Of a stretch of 64,000 nt of DNA, positions 38,495 to 47,440 are shown in pieces. Numbering within the stretch: the stretch's first letter is position 1; every line of letters starts with the position of its first letter. A program made the position numbers and the translations under genes. Source of the stretch: a virus; IMG/VR virus record IMGVR_UViG_3300020172_001405, positions 1 through 64,000 of that record; one strand, written 5' to 3'. The notes beneath the pieces were generated by a model that did not search any database, was not told where the DNA came from, and was given only the letters and a program-made list of their open reading frames with translations.

Positions 38495-38812
38495 TTATTC
38501 TCCTTGTAGTGAGTTTCGAAGTTCAAAAAAATCCTCCTCTCCAAGTATTACGTAGTTCTCCCCGTCAAGGTGTATACCAAGAATAGGTATACGTCCATCA
38601 AGAATAGCCTCCATAGTAATCTTTTTAAGAACATCTGATTTAACTGTGACCTGTTTTTTACCAGTCCACTTGTGCTCAATCAATAGCTCTTTGTTTCTTA
38701 CGTCACCTTTTCTAGACCAAAAAGCTCCAGAAGCAGCAGACACAGACCCACCAATTACTTTTGCAAGCCTATTCTCATGCTTGCGCGATTGTTTTTGACC
38801 CTCAGTCCTCAT
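38495..38812 (-). CDS. PD-(D/E)XK endonuclease, Holliday-junction-resolvase-like
   Basis: A protein of 105 residues. GDVRNKELLIEHKWTG contains the D...E-x-K catalytic triad (about residues 36-51), and the following beta strands (IPILGIHLDG, YVILGEEDF) fit archaeal-type Hjc/HJR small resolvases. Overlaps RecA's 3' end by ten bases. Together with the RuvC-like gene the phage has two potential junction or debranching nucleases. Confidence 0.7.
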   Translation of the reverse strand: MRTEGQKQSRKHENRLAKVIGGSVSAASGAFWSRKGDVRNKELLIEHKWTGKKQVTVKSDVLKKITMEAILDGRIPILGIHLDGENYVILGEEDFFELRNSLQGE

Positions 38813-39854
38813 TGCCCACCATTAAAACCGGTTGAGACTTTAAAGTATCAAGAACAGCCTTGCTTAGTTCTTCACTAAGATCAATCTCTTCACGAAGAGA
38901 ATCAATCAAAGCTTGGGCTCCTTGCCACTTTCGATCACCGTAGTACATCCACCCTCCACGGCGTTCGATAATCCCGTTAAGGATTCCTAAAGCAACAATT
39001 TCCTTGCCCCTATCATACTCCCCTCCGGAGATAGCTCCCCCACCTGAGAAGTAGAAGTCCATATATGCGGTCTGTTGAGGAGGAAATGTCTTGTTCTTAA
39101 TAGTTCTTACTCGAATTGTCTGACCCACACGCTTCTTATCCTGGCCTGTGCCTACCTCTAGCCAGTCATCGCGCTTTACTTCGCAACGAATACTGTAGGC
39201 GTAGTCCTTGCCTAGACCACCAGGAGTCGTACGAGGATCGCCATGCATAACGCCAATCTTCATACGATACTGATTAATCATTAGTCCGAGTACTGGTCGT
39301 TCTTCTTCAACGAGGTCTCTCTTGGTAGCTGACGCCACTTTTCTAAAGAACTTATTGGTAATAAGTGCGCCACGACCCACAGTAAATTCTTCCATGTGTT
39401 TTTCATCTTCTGCGCTAGGGACAAGGGCAGGAAGAGAATCGACAACGACCATGTCCACAGCCTTGCTTTCCATAAACTGAATAACCGAATCAAATGCATC
39501 CTCCATACTATTAGTTTCTACTAAAAGAACTCTCTGTGTATCAACCCCACACATCTCTGCGTAGCCGGTATCAAACTGTTCTGCTGCAATCCATACAACG
39601 GTGAAGTCTGGGTTTAGCTTTTGGTTTGCCGCTATAGTCTTTAGAGCTATCGCGGTCTTACCGTGTGAAGCCTCACCAACAACCTCTACCCAGTGATTCA
39701 TTGGCCAACCCCCACCAAGAACAACATCTAGGGTTAAAGACCCGGTAGTAATTCTTTTAGGCACATGAACCTTGTCAGCAGTTACAACTGTGTGGTCCCC
39801 AAGCTTCTTATTAATTAAAGCTGCAATCTTTAGTACGTCCGAATTTAGAGCCAT
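38802..39854 (-). CDS. recA: RecA/UvsX-like recombinase
   Basis: A protein of 350 residues. Walker A is GEASHGKTAIALK (about 60-72), Walker B VDMVVVDSLPAL (about 133-144), followed by the L2-type PGGLGKDYAYSIR. It lacks the full C-terminal domain of bacterial RecA, as usual for phage copies. It would catalyse strand exchange in recombination-dependent replication. Confidence 0.9.
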   Translation of the reverse strand: MALNSDVLKIAALINKKLGDHTVVTADKVHVPKRITTGSLTLDVVLGGGWPMNHWVEVVGEASHGKTAIALKTIAANQKLNPDFTVVWIAAEQFDTGYAEMCGVDTQRVLLVETNSMEDAFDSVIQFMESKAVDMVVVDSLPALVPSAEDEKHMEEFTVGRGALITNKFFRKVASATKRDLVEEERPVLGLMINQYRMKIGVMHGDPRTTPGGLGKDYAYSIRCEVKRDDWLEVGTGQDKKRVGQTIRVRTIKNKTFPPQQTAYMDFYFSGGGAISGGEYDRGKEIVALGILNGIIERRGGWMYYGDRKWQGAQALIDSLREEIDLSEELSKAVLDTLKSQPVLMVGNED

Positions 39855-40243
39855 TATTGAATCCTATCTACTATGACGTTTGGTTTAAAGCCTGATCCTT
39901 GATTAGGTTGTTTAGCTGGTATTGCTGCACCGCCGCTGGAACTAGTAGAGATTACTCCACTTCCGGCTTGTACCAAAGGATACCCACAATCATAGCAGCG
40001 CATCAAGTTGGTTCCTGGAGGCGACATATAGTTTCCTGAGTTACATCCTGGACAACGGGTACTTTGACGAGAACTTTGAGCTTTACTCATAGTTTGGTCG
40101 CTAGCTTGATCGTAAGTAACCTGTACGTTTGGACTTCCCGGCTGATGCGCGTACGGCAAGTTAACAGGAGGACTAGTTCGTGGAGTAGAACTAGTATTAG
40201 GTTGGGTGCTTAATTTCTTAGCCCACCAGTCATTATTCGTCAT
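39854..40243 (-). CDS. Zinc-ribbon hypothetical protein
   Basis: A protein of 129 residues. A disordered N-terminal half (Ser/Thr/Pro/Gln) leads to RCPGCNSGNYM...MRCYDCGYPLV, a zinc ribbon (about 63-90), and a Gly/Ser-rich tail. It ends at RecA's start, so co-expression is likely. Possibly a recombination mediator or a single-strand DNA partner (inference). Confidence 0.6.
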   Translation of the reverse strand: MTNNDWWAKKLSTQPNTSSTPRTSPPVNLPYAHQPGSPNVQVTYDQASDQTMSKAQSSRQSTRCPGCNSGNYMSPPGTNLMRCYDCGYPLVQAGSGVISTSSSGGAAIPAKQPNQGSGFKPNVIVDRIQ

Positions 40244-40694
40244 CGTTTGATACCACCTTTGTTTCTAGTAAACCGAGATTCATTAAAGTTGAGATACAGG
40301 ATACTGAAGACGACATAGATACTAATTTAAATAACCTAGTTAATTCTTCTAAAGCTTCTTCACTACCCGGAACAGCGCTATTAACAAGATCTGCTTCTAT
40401 AGAGTATGCTGCACAGGCAATTTGCGCTGCTATCTCAGCATGAGAATCTATAAAAGGAAGTAATGCGGAAAACTGTGAGATTCGCTCTTCACTCGCACGT
40501 ATTTCCATTTCTGATACCTCATCAGATATTGGTTCTAACCCCATCATTGTTGAGATCTTATCTGCAGAGTCAAAAATTGAATCATAAATTACTTGGCGAA
40601 TAAGTATAGGCATAGATACATTAACTACGTGATCTACAATGTCATACTTGTCTTTACGCTTTCTAAATGGCCACATTACTTTGCCTCTCCCCAA
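40233..40694 (-). CDS. Hypothetical protein
   Basis: A protein of 153 residues, acidic and helical, with a basic start (MGRGKVMWPFRKRKDKYD). Overlaps the polymerase gene end by 19 bases. No family is recognised. Confidence 0.5.
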   Translation of the reverse strand: MGRGKVMWPFRKRKDKYDIVDHVVNVSMPILIRQVIYDSIFDSADKISTMMGLEPISDEVSEMEIRASEERISQFSALLPFIDSHAEIAAQIACAAYSIEADLVNSAVPGSEEALEELTRLFKLVSMSSSVSCISTLMNLGLLETKVVSNDDE

Positions 40695-42655
40695 CGAGAC
40701 ACTATCTTAACATCTGCCAGCATAGGTATGCTGAGGGCGCGTATCTCCTCCATAGCTAGGCGGATCTGCTCTGCAGTCTCCTCAGCTAGGTAGTCTGGAG
40801 TAACAGTAACAAGCTCATCGTGAACGGTCAAAATTAGGCTTGCCTCATCCGGAATCATGGCGCTAGCTCGTACCATAGCTACCTTAATTAGATCTGCTGC
40901 AGAACCCTGAATCACGGTATTAAAAGCCTGTCGTTCAGCCCTAGACCGCTTCCACTGTTCTTTTGCACGAAGATCTGGCAAATAACGTCTACGCTTAAGC
41001 AGAGTGTTTACAAATGGGATAGGTGCTCTACGTCTGCTATCTGCAATCACCTGTCTTTTGTATCGATTAACTGCAGGAAACTTTGCAGAGAATGAGTCTA
41101 ACAACTCACGTGCTTCGGTAAGGCTACACCCAATTTCGGTAGCAATCTTATCTGGACCAACACCATACGCTAAAGAAAGAACTAATACCTTTCCTGCTTT
41201 ACGATCTACGCCCATTGTATTTCCAATAGTAGTGTAAATATCTTCTTTGTTTTGATACGCCTGTATCATGGTACGGTCGTGACTAAAAGACGCTATGATT
41301 CTAGGTTCTATTTGACTGTAATCAGCTACAACTAATTTATGTCCCTCTGGAGCAACAAAAAGATTGCGAATTGCTTTACCATTAGCAGTATGCGGAGCCG
41401 GCACATTCTGCAAATTCGGATTGCGACTCGAGAATCGGCCGGTCTCCGCACCATATTGAACAAAGTCTGTGTGAATACGCCCACGGTATAGAAGGCTTTC
41501 TTTTGCTACAAGCTTCTCTTTTCCTAACAAAGTTCTTGCTACGTCACCGCCAAGGTACGGCACTACATACGTCGTAAGAAGCTTATTCAATTCTGAGTAC
41601 TTAAGCAGGTTACCTACAAGAGCATCTTTTTCTCTAAACATATCTATGGCAGGCTCGGCTACTGAGTAGTCGTTTACTGTAGGGGTTAAGCCGCTGTCTA
41701 TTCTCTTTTGTCCCGCTGGAGTTGTTACCTTAGGCTTTAGTCCTCTACCCCCATCTTTTTTAGATGTAAATAGTAGTTGCTGTCGTTCTGGTACAGAGTT
41801 AATATTAAAAGCTCTGCCAGCTAAACCAAAGATAGTTGCTTTTGTTTTTTCTAATTGCTCGTCTAAATCATCTTTTAAGAGCGCTAGTTGCTCTACATCT
41901 ACATCTGCTCCGTGTAGTTCCATGTCGCAGATAACCTTTAGAACATCCATCTCTAGGCTAAATATTCCCCATAGACCGTCTTCTTTTAGGCGCTCCTCAT
42001 ACCGCTTGTAGAGTTTCCAAGTCCATTCAGCATCTAATCCAGCATAGGTAGCTACCTCATCAAAGGAGTGGTCTTCGATCTTTTTACCCACTCCCTTGAC
42101 CATATCAAAATCAAATTCTCTTTTTAAACAGTCATCTAATCCAAGATCAGTTCTGTCTTGACTGTTGATTACAAAAGCCGCATTCAAGGTGCAGAAAAAA
42201 GTAGGCTCTGGTCTTCCGCCCATGTACTTAGCCACGCTCTGTAGATCAAACTTTAGGTTATGGCCAACCTTTACCTTATCTCCCTTAAGTAAAGGCTTAA
42301 GTGCTTTAAATACTTCTCCACGAGTTAGCTGCTCAGGAGGCTCAGAAAATATCTTTGTTGCTTTTCGACCATCTTTACTGTAGTCATAGTCTGGTCGTAA
42401 TTCTAATCCCTGCTCCATACGAGCTAAGGCAGAAGGCAGTAATGGGTAGTCAGTTCGTATGTATTGGCCATTTGGGTGGCCCATAGGAATAACATCTACG
42501 CGATCGTGTGTTGCGAGAGCGATCCAAACTACGTCGTTCTGTCTTGGATCTCCTCTGTGAGGGCCCATTGTTTCTACGTCATATACGAACGCGTCAACTT
42601 TTTCATACGCGCTTACAACTTCATCTAACTGTTCTTTAGTTAATACGATCCTCAT
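40676..42655 (-). CDS. polA: Family A DNA polymerase with 3'-5' exonuclease domain
   Basis: A protein of 659 residues behind an AAGGAG site. The exonuclease domain has FVYDVETMG (Exo I), VGHNLKFDLQ (Exo II) and YAGLDAEWTW (Exo III). The polymerase domain has motif A ADYSQIEPRII, motif B RKAGKVLVLSLAYG and motif C TVHDELVTV. There is no 5'-3' exonuclease domain. This is the replicative polymerase of the phage. A strong hairpin lies just before its ribosome site. Confidence 0.95.
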   Translation of the reverse strand: MRIVLTKEQLDEVVSAYEKVDAFVYDVETMGPHRGDPRQNDVVWIALATHDRVDVIPMGHPNGQYIRTDYPLLPSALARMEQGLELRPDYDYSKDGRKATKIFSEPPEQLTRGEVFKALKPLLKGDKVKVGHNLKFDLQSVAKYMGGRPEPTFFCTLNAAFVINSQDRTDLGLDDCLKREFDFDMVKGVGKKIEDHSFDEVATYAGLDAEWTWKLYKRYEERLKEDGLWGIFSLEMDVLKVICDMELHGADVDVEQLALLKDDLDEQLEKTKATIFGLAGRAFNINSVPERQQLLFTSKKDGGRGLKPKVTTPAGQKRIDSGLTPTVNDYSVAEPAIDMFREKDALVGNLLKYSELNKLLTTYVVPYLGGDVARTLLGKEKLVAKESLLYRGRIHTDFVQYGAETGRFSSRNPNLQNVPAPHTANGKAIRNLFVAPEGHKLVVADYSQIEPRIIASFSHDRTMIQAYQNKEDIYTTIGNTMGVDRKAGKVLVLSLAYGVGPDKIATEIGCSLTEARELLDSFSAKFPAVNRYKRQVIADSRRRAPIPFVNTLLKRRRYLPDLRAKEQWKRSRAERQAFNTVIQGSAADLIKVAMVRASAMIPDEASLILTVHDELVTVTPDYLAEETAEQIRLAMEEIRALSIPMLADVKIVSRWGEAK

Positions 42656-42672
42656 TATTGCTCCTTGTTAAA

Positions 42673-42741
42673 GCTAAGGGGCCTAGTAGAAGGGAGGGTT
42701 TGCTCGGAAAGGCATTAACGAGCAAATCTAGGCCCCTTAGC
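42673..42741 (-). promoter_or_regulatory. Bipartite long hairpin before polA
   Basis: GCTAAGGGGCCTAG (42673-42686) and CTAGGCCCCTTAGC (42728-42741) are a perfect 14-bp stem. They enclose a second perfect stem TTTGCTCG / CGAGCAAA (42699-42706 / 42719-42726). It lies between the SSB-like stop and the polA ribosome site. On the transcribed strand it is followed by TTTAACAAGGAGC, so it could be a weak terminator or an mRNA-processing/stabilising element separating SSB-like from polymerase expression. Confidence 0.65.
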
Positions 42742-42753
42742 ATGGTTGAGAGA

Positions 42754-43503
42754 TTACTGACCTTGGATGATTTCTTTAGCGATTTCATCAAGTTCCGCTG
42801 TCGTAGACATGCGGAGTGCTTCAGGTCCAAGTGGCTTCATTTTTGAAGTCAACTCAGATGCAACTGCAGGATCAATCTCCCAATCTTCAACAAGATCACG
42901 CTCTTTTACTGGCATGATTGAATATGAAGTTTTGGTTCCTTGACCAGACTTACTTACCGCCCAGTAAATATCTGGGCGATCTAGTGGACCGGTTTTCTTG
43001 TCAGAGTTTAGTTTCTCTAACTGACCGCACAAACGAATTCCACAAGTCATCATTTGGATCTGTGGTTCTTCATCTGAAAGGTTTACGACTGTGAAAGCAA
43101 ACTTGCGTTCGGGCTTGTTGCCAACACGGGATAGTGGATCATTTTCCCAGCCAATGAAAGACTTCTTGCCTGGACGTTGAACCCAATGCTGCAAAAAGCT
43201 CATGGGCTCAGCAGATAGGAACTTGATTAGTTGTACATCTTCATCAAACTTGAAATCAGCAGTATAGGATTTATTTGCTTCAGACGCTGCACGTTTTGCA
43301 GCAGCCCATCCAGTTTGAATTACAGAAGAGCGATCAGGTACTTCATTCTCTGAGTCTTCTTCGAAGAGTTCTACAGAAGTATCTACTTCTGCAGTTGGGA
43401 TATCGCTGACATAAGAGTCAACATTTGGAGCATCTTTTTTGATGCGTAGTGCATTTGCTTGAACTGACATTTGAGTGTTAGTTCCTTTCTTAGCCATAGC
43501 CAT
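42754..43503 (-). CDS. Putative single-stranded DNA-binding protein
   Basis: I place the start at the ATG at 43503 (MAMAKKGTNTQMSVQ), nine bases after the previous stop; the ribosome site is not clear. Of 249 residues, an acidic middle (VELFEEDSENEVPD) is followed by a core (QLIKFLSAEPMSFLQHWVQRPGKKSF) like the gp32-type SSB proteins annotated in actinophages, with Cys residues (MTCGIRLCGQL) that could hold a zinc. Location between MerR-like and polA genes fits. The assignment is by pattern and context. Confidence 0.6.
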   Translation of the reverse strand: MAMAKKGTNTQMSVQANALRIKKDAPNVDSYVSDIPTAEVDTSVELFEEDSENEVPDRSSVIQTGWAAAKRAASEANKSYTADFKFDEDVQLIKFLSAEPMSFLQHWVQRPGKKSFIGWENDPLSRVGNKPERKFAFTVVNLSDEEPQIQMMTCGIRLCGQLEKLNSDKKTGPLDRPDIYWAVSKSGQGTKTSYSIMPVKERDLVEDWEIDPAVASELTSKMKPLGPEALRMSTTAELDEIAKEIIQGQ

Positions 43504-43511
43504 AGGTAAAG

Positions 43512-43982
43512 TCAAGAAACGGTTGCTTCTTGAGTGTGAATCATAGTCCAATTCTCCAATAATTCAATTGAGAGATCTGGCCAACGATTCCAATCAATCC
43601 GTGGAGAATCTAAAAGATTCCTGGATTGAAAACTGTGAATTGCAGACTCTATCATAGCACGGCTGTACATACGAGAGCCGGGCAGTTTCTTTCCATCTAC
43701 AATTATTGATTTAAGTCTATAGGGCGCTCTAGGTATATATCCTTTTCTTTCCCACAACCGAACAGTAACCACTGGTCGGCCTAAGGCAAGACATAAAGAT
43801 CCTACACTAAATAGCTCAACGGTTTTTCCTCCTGGTAAAGCTTTTACTTTACCTTGAGATTCCCACCCTTCTTTTACTTCCTTCTTTTTTGGTTCAGGAA
43901 AGGCTACAGATTTACGTTTGCGTTTAGACCCCGGATAATACTGGTCCATATCTTTAAACATTGAATCAATAGCATCAGACAT
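43512..43982 (-). CDS. MerR-like helix-turn-helix protein
   Basis: A protein of 156 residues. LFSVGSLCLALGRPVVTVRLWERKGYIPRAPYR followed by GSRMYSRAMIESAI (about residues 56-118) is a MerR-type winged HTH. The N-terminal 50 residues are basic and disordered. Probably a DNA-binding factor in replication or late control. Confidence 0.75.
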   Translation of the reverse strand: MSDAIDSMFKDMDQYYPGSKRKRKSVAFPEPKKKEVKEGWESQGKVKALPGGKTVELFSVGSLCLALGRPVVTVRLWERKGYIPRAPYRLKSIIVDGKKLPGSRMYSRAMIESAIHSFQSRNLLDSPRIDWNRWPDLSIELLENWTMIHTQEATVS

Positions 43983-43984
43983 AA

Positions 43985-44428
43985 TTAACCCTTAGAAGGA
44001 ATAAAAGCCCAAGTGATCTTCTTTGGAAACATTGCATCTACTTCTTCTTCGGTTAACTTACCTTCGTAAAGACAAGACATAATCTCATCTTCATCAACCG
44101 TAGGAACAGAACGAATGCAACGCTCTGCAAGACCGCGCTTTGTTAAAGTTAAGATTGCTGTGTCCATATCTAAAGACTGAGACACTCTACGTTGACGCTG
44201 CATAGAAACATAGCCATCAACTTCTTCTGGAAGAGATACCCAAACGTGACCTTTATCGTCAACTTCGCCGTGCTCTTCTACATACTGGTTTAACTCAGCT
44301 TTTATTTCATTTTGCTTTTTAGTAAACTCGTCTACTCTTGTTTTGTAAGAGATAAACTCCCGAAACTTTGCGACTAAAGGATTTCCTTTAGCCTCAGGTT
44401 TGCGTGCTGGTTCAGCAATTTTTGCCAT
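43985..44428 (-). CDS. Hypothetical protein with coiled coil
   Basis: A protein of 147 residues. A coiled region (FISYKTRVDEFTKKQNEIKAEL) is followed by a beta segment (HVWVSLPEEVDGYVSMQRQRR) and a C-terminal EGKLTEEEVDAMFPKKITWAF. I recall a similar ending in other phage replication clusters but not a function. Confidence 0.5.
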   Translation of the reverse strand: MAKIAEPARKPEAKGNPLVAKFREFISYKTRVDEFTKKQNEIKAELNQYVEEHGEVDDKGHVWVSLPEEVDGYVSMQRQRRVSQSLDMDTAILTLTKRGLAERCIRSVPTVDEDEIMSCLYEGKLTEEEVDAMFPKKITWAFIPSKG

Positions 44429-44464
44429 TTATTTACCCTCCTTGATAGGTGTTTGTACCCTACA

Positions 44465-44626
44465 TTAGATTTTTTCTTCTTGCAACTCTTTGATGTACAC
44501 CTCTAGTGCACGGATTATGACATCGGTCACAGTCCTGTTTTCGTAAGCTGCCTTAGCCTTTACCGCTGCCCATAGGTCATCTGGGACTCTTATGGTACGG
44601 GTAGGCGTCTTTGGTGCATTTGGCAC
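44465..44626 (-). CDS. Ribbon-helix-helix (Arc/CopG-like) protein, GTG start
   Basis: Reads from GTG at 44626, with GGAG seven bases upstream, to TAA at 44465; 53 residues. TRTIRVPDDLWAAVKAKA and RTVTDVIIRALEVYIKEL match the beta strand and two helices of ribbon-helix-helix repressors. It starts ten bases after the helicase gene. Probably a small transcriptional repressor or anti-repressor. Confidence 0.8.
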   Translation of the reverse strand: MPNAPKTPTRTIRVPDDLWAAVKAKAAYENRTVTDVIIRALEVYIKELQEEKI

Positions 44627-44635
44627 GGTCTTCTC

Positions 44636-46222
44636 CTAAACTATAGCGGACTGTAAGAATGCCCTCAAACTGCCCGCGGTAAGGTTTACGCCCCCACGGT
44701 CGTTTATGCCCTCACCATCTACAACAGCATTAGCTACAGCGCTCTTTTGCTCTAGAAGGGCGTGTTGCCGTTCTTCGATAGAACCCTGCATCAGGATATC
44801 CTGAATAACTATGCTCTTCCAGGTGCTTGAGGCACGCATTATTCTACCGTTTCTTTGTACGGCTAACCCTGCATTCCAAGGTAAATCGTAATTTATTAAA
44901 AGATTAGCCTGAGGTAGGTCTACCCCATATCCTCCGGCATCAGAGCTGACCAGCACTCTAACATTTGGGTCTGTTTGAAAACTAATCTTTGACTCTTCTT
45001 TTTCTTTAGCGTTCATTTGCCCTGTGTATGGAGTACTTCCCCACTCAATCAAAGAATCCCTAATTATGTCTACCATTTTTACATAGCTAGTAAAGATAAC
45101 AACTTTATTGCCAGGATAGGCAGACAAAAAGTTATCTACATACTCTTTTAAAACAGCAAGCTTTGGTGCTTTTTTAATTGAATCTAGTAACCCTGAATCT
45201 TTTAACTCTGCTGCGTATTTAGATCCTTCTCCACGCATAGGGTTGTATATATCAGCAGAGTGGCGAATTAAATCTGGGTGATCGCACAACATGCGTAGTG
45301 AAGTTAACTTTGACATTATTTTTCCCCGTAGTTCGTCCATAGGACCACCTTGATCGCTCTGATGACCGTAGTGGGCAAAGATGTCAAAGGATCCGCCAAA
45401 AGAGTTTAGGGCGTCATCTAGGTCAGTTAAAAGCTCAGTAACTATAGAGTTGTACAGGTTTCTAGTGGCTGCATCAAAGAGTACAAATATTGGCTCAGCC
45501 ATAAGTGACTCAGGTAAATACGGAGCTACATCAGGATCTGACTGGCGCTTTCGTACGCATGCCTTGCTTAAAGTTTTGTGTAGTACCGGTAAATTACGGT
45601 ATCTGTCTACCCCACCAAATTGATTACGAACAATAAAGGTTGAGTCAAATAAATCAAATCTTCCTAAAACTTTAGGGTCTACGAACTGCATTATTGAGTA
45701 TAGCTCTTCAGGCTTACCGTTCTCAATTGGAGTACCGGTTAAAGCAAATTTATAGGGGCTCTCTAGTTTCTTTACATACTTAGATCTTTTGGATCTAAAA
45801 CTTTTGATTGCGGTGGCTTCGTCAATGACGATAAATCCTGTTGGGAGCTTTTCGATGTACTCCCAGTCGTTAACAACTTGCTCATAGTTAACAATGACAT
45901 AATTAATGAGCGAATGCCCCCAGTCGAAGGCTTGAGCATACTGCGCTGCTCGTTGTTTCGGCGTTCCATCCACGACCAGAGTTGTAGAAGATCCATCAGT
46001 AAATTTCTCAATCTGTGAGGCCCATTGATATTTAAGGGAAGAGAGACAAATTATAAGGCCTGGTTCAGTAATCTTACCCTCATCCATCAAGTTTTCTAAC
46101 GCCGCTATAGTCAAAACGGTTTTACCTAATCCAAGGTCGTAGGCAACAAGCATCTTTTTTCTAACCATCATTCGCTCTACAGCTTCAGGTTGGTATGGCA
46201 AAAGAGTACCTGTAAAGGTCAT
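44636..46222 (-). CDS. SNF2-family superfamily 2 helicase
   Basis: A protein of 528 residues. Motif I is AYDLGLGKTVLT, motif II is FIVIDEATAIKS (D-E-A-T), motif III ALTGTPIEN, motif V-VI VSSDAGGYGVDLPQANLLINYDLPWN and QRNGRIMR. Phage SNF2-type proteins are thought to remodel branched DNA or displace proteins. The start overlaps the primase end (ATGA). Confidence 0.88.
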   Translation of the reverse strand: MTFTGTLLPYQPEAVERMMVRKKMLVAYDLGLGKTVLTIAALENLMDEGKITEPGLIICLSSLKYQWASQIEKFTDGSSTTLVVDGTPKQRAAQYAQAFDWGHSLINYVIVNYEQVVNDWEYIEKLPTGFIVIDEATAIKSFRSKRSKYVKKLESPYKFALTGTPIENGKPEELYSIMQFVDPKVLGRFDLFDSTFIVRNQFGGVDRYRNLPVLHKTLSKACVRKRQSDPDVAPYLPESLMAEPIFVLFDAATRNLYNSIVTELLTDLDDALNSFGGSFDIFAHYGHQSDQGGPMDELRGKIMSKLTSLRMLCDHPDLIRHSADIYNPMRGEGSKYAAELKDSGLLDSIKKAPKLAVLKEYVDNFLSAYPGNKVVIFTSYVKMVDIIRDSLIEWGSTPYTGQMNAKEKEESKISFQTDPNVRVLVSSDAGGYGVDLPQANLLINYDLPWNAGLAVQRNGRIMRASSTWKSIVIQDILMQGSIEERQHALLEQKSAVANAVVDGEGINDRGGVNLTAGSLRAFLQSAIV

Positions 46223-47160
46223 ATTGCTAACGCCCCCATCACACAGTGCTTGGCTTGCTCGAGGCCTAAGTCTATCTGATCAGCAGACATATCCCCTATA
46301 TCCTTTACGTCACTGGAAGTGTAATTAAAGAACCAGCACTCTATCCCAACCTTTCTAAAGGTAGATAGTAGGGTTTGACTTGACTTCTTGCCCGCCACAT
46401 CGTTGTCCATGGCAATAACTAAAGTCTTTGCTCTACGCATTATCTCTATCTGATCGCTGCTTACGGTAGCCCCAAAGGTTGCTACGCCTCCTGGTATGCC
46501 CACAGAGGCTAATTTGACGGCATCTAGAGGAGACTCAACAACAATCATCTGATCCCCATCCCAACAGTCCAGGCCAAATAAAGTCTTTGACTTTGGGACG
46601 CCTGGAGGACGGTTAAAGAATCTTCTTGAAAGCTGACCCTTTTCTTGCCAGCCAAGCAGTTTGTTGTGGTCAACTGTTCGTATCGGTAGGATCCAAGAAG
46701 AATCGTTTGCTTGCCAGCGGACCCCATACCTATTGCAAGCATCAATAGTTATACCCCGCTCATTAGCTGCCCATATCGGCACGTCTCCAAAGACAGCTAG
46801 TCGAGCTTCGCTCATTGGTACAAGCCTAGGCAAATGGATGTAGGTTTTTTTAGCTTCATCCAACTGCCGGGATATAAAATCAATGTCTAACTCAACATCT
46901 GTTCTAAGCCATGATTTAGCTTTTTCTAGATCTCCGTACTCAAGAAGATCTGAGATGAGGGTTAGTAGGTTACCTTTGTAACCACAGGAGAAACAATTAT
47001 GTGCGCCAGTAATAGCATTTATAGACCAAGAAGGATTATTATCTTTCTTACCGGTTCTGTACTCGTGCATAGGGCACATAGCCCCAAGTTCACGGCTGCG
47101 AGGAATCGATACTATGCTTAGGCGCAGTAAAGTACGCTCTACTTCTCCTTCACGAAACAT
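46219..47160 (-). CDS. DnaG-type DNA primase
   Basis: A protein of 313 residues. The CHC2-type zinc finger is CPMHEYRTGKKDNNPSW...CFSCGYKGN (about 24-61). The Toprim domain has MIVVESPLDAVKLA and LVIAMDNDVAGKK. It makes RNA primers for the PolA replisome with the DnaB-like helicase nearby. Shorter than cellular DnaG, lacking its helicase-binding domain. Confidence 0.9.
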   Translation of the reverse strand: MFREGEVERTLLRLSIVSIPRSRELGAMCPMHEYRTGKKDNNPSWSINAITGAHNCFSCGYKGNLLTLISDLLEYGDLEKAKSWLRTDVELDIDFISRQLDEAKKTYIHLPRLVPMSEARLAVFGDVPIWAANERGITIDACNRYGVRWQANDSSWILPIRTVDHNKLLGWQEKGQLSRRFFNRPPGVPKSKTLFGLDCWDGDQMIVVESPLDAVKLASVGIPGGVATFGATVSSDQIEIMRRAKTLVIAMDNDVAGKKSSQTLLSTFRKVGIECWFFNYTSSDVKDIGDMSADQIDLGLEQAKHCVMGALAI

Positions 47161-47440
47161 AGGGCTTATCCACTAAGGTTGGCGCTAGGGCATAAGTACC
47201 GCATAAAGCGCATTCCATTTGAAGAAGATAGGTAGAAATTTCGTAGTCATCAAACGAAACTTTTACATTCCATAAGTTTGATTCGCAATGTGGGCAATCA
47301 TGGTGAATTTCTTCTGCATGATCCATAGTGCCCGTGTAATCAGGTTTCAGCTCACGAATTGACTTAGGAGACGCGTGCACGTCGTCTTCTATTAATGCGG
47401 ACTCTACTTCTATCTCGTGGCGTTGTGGCGCCCCATATCC
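47150..47440 (-). CDS. Small zinc-binding protein with uncertain start
   Basis: The part from 47326 (MDHAEEIHHDCPHCESNLW) to the stop is well supported: DCPHC and ECALCGTYAL form a zinc ribbon. Upstream, the frame is open through the WhiB gene in another frame. The ATG at 47440 (MGYGAPQRHEIEVES) overlaps the WhiB gene by 77 bases, while 47326 avoids overlap. Its end overlaps the primase start by 11 bases. Function unknown. Confidence 0.5.
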   Translation of the reverse strand, partial: GYGAPQRHEIEVESALIEDDVHASPKSIRELKPDYTGTMDHAEEIHHDCPHCESNLWNVKVSFDDYEISTYLLQMECALCGTYALAPTLVDKPYVS

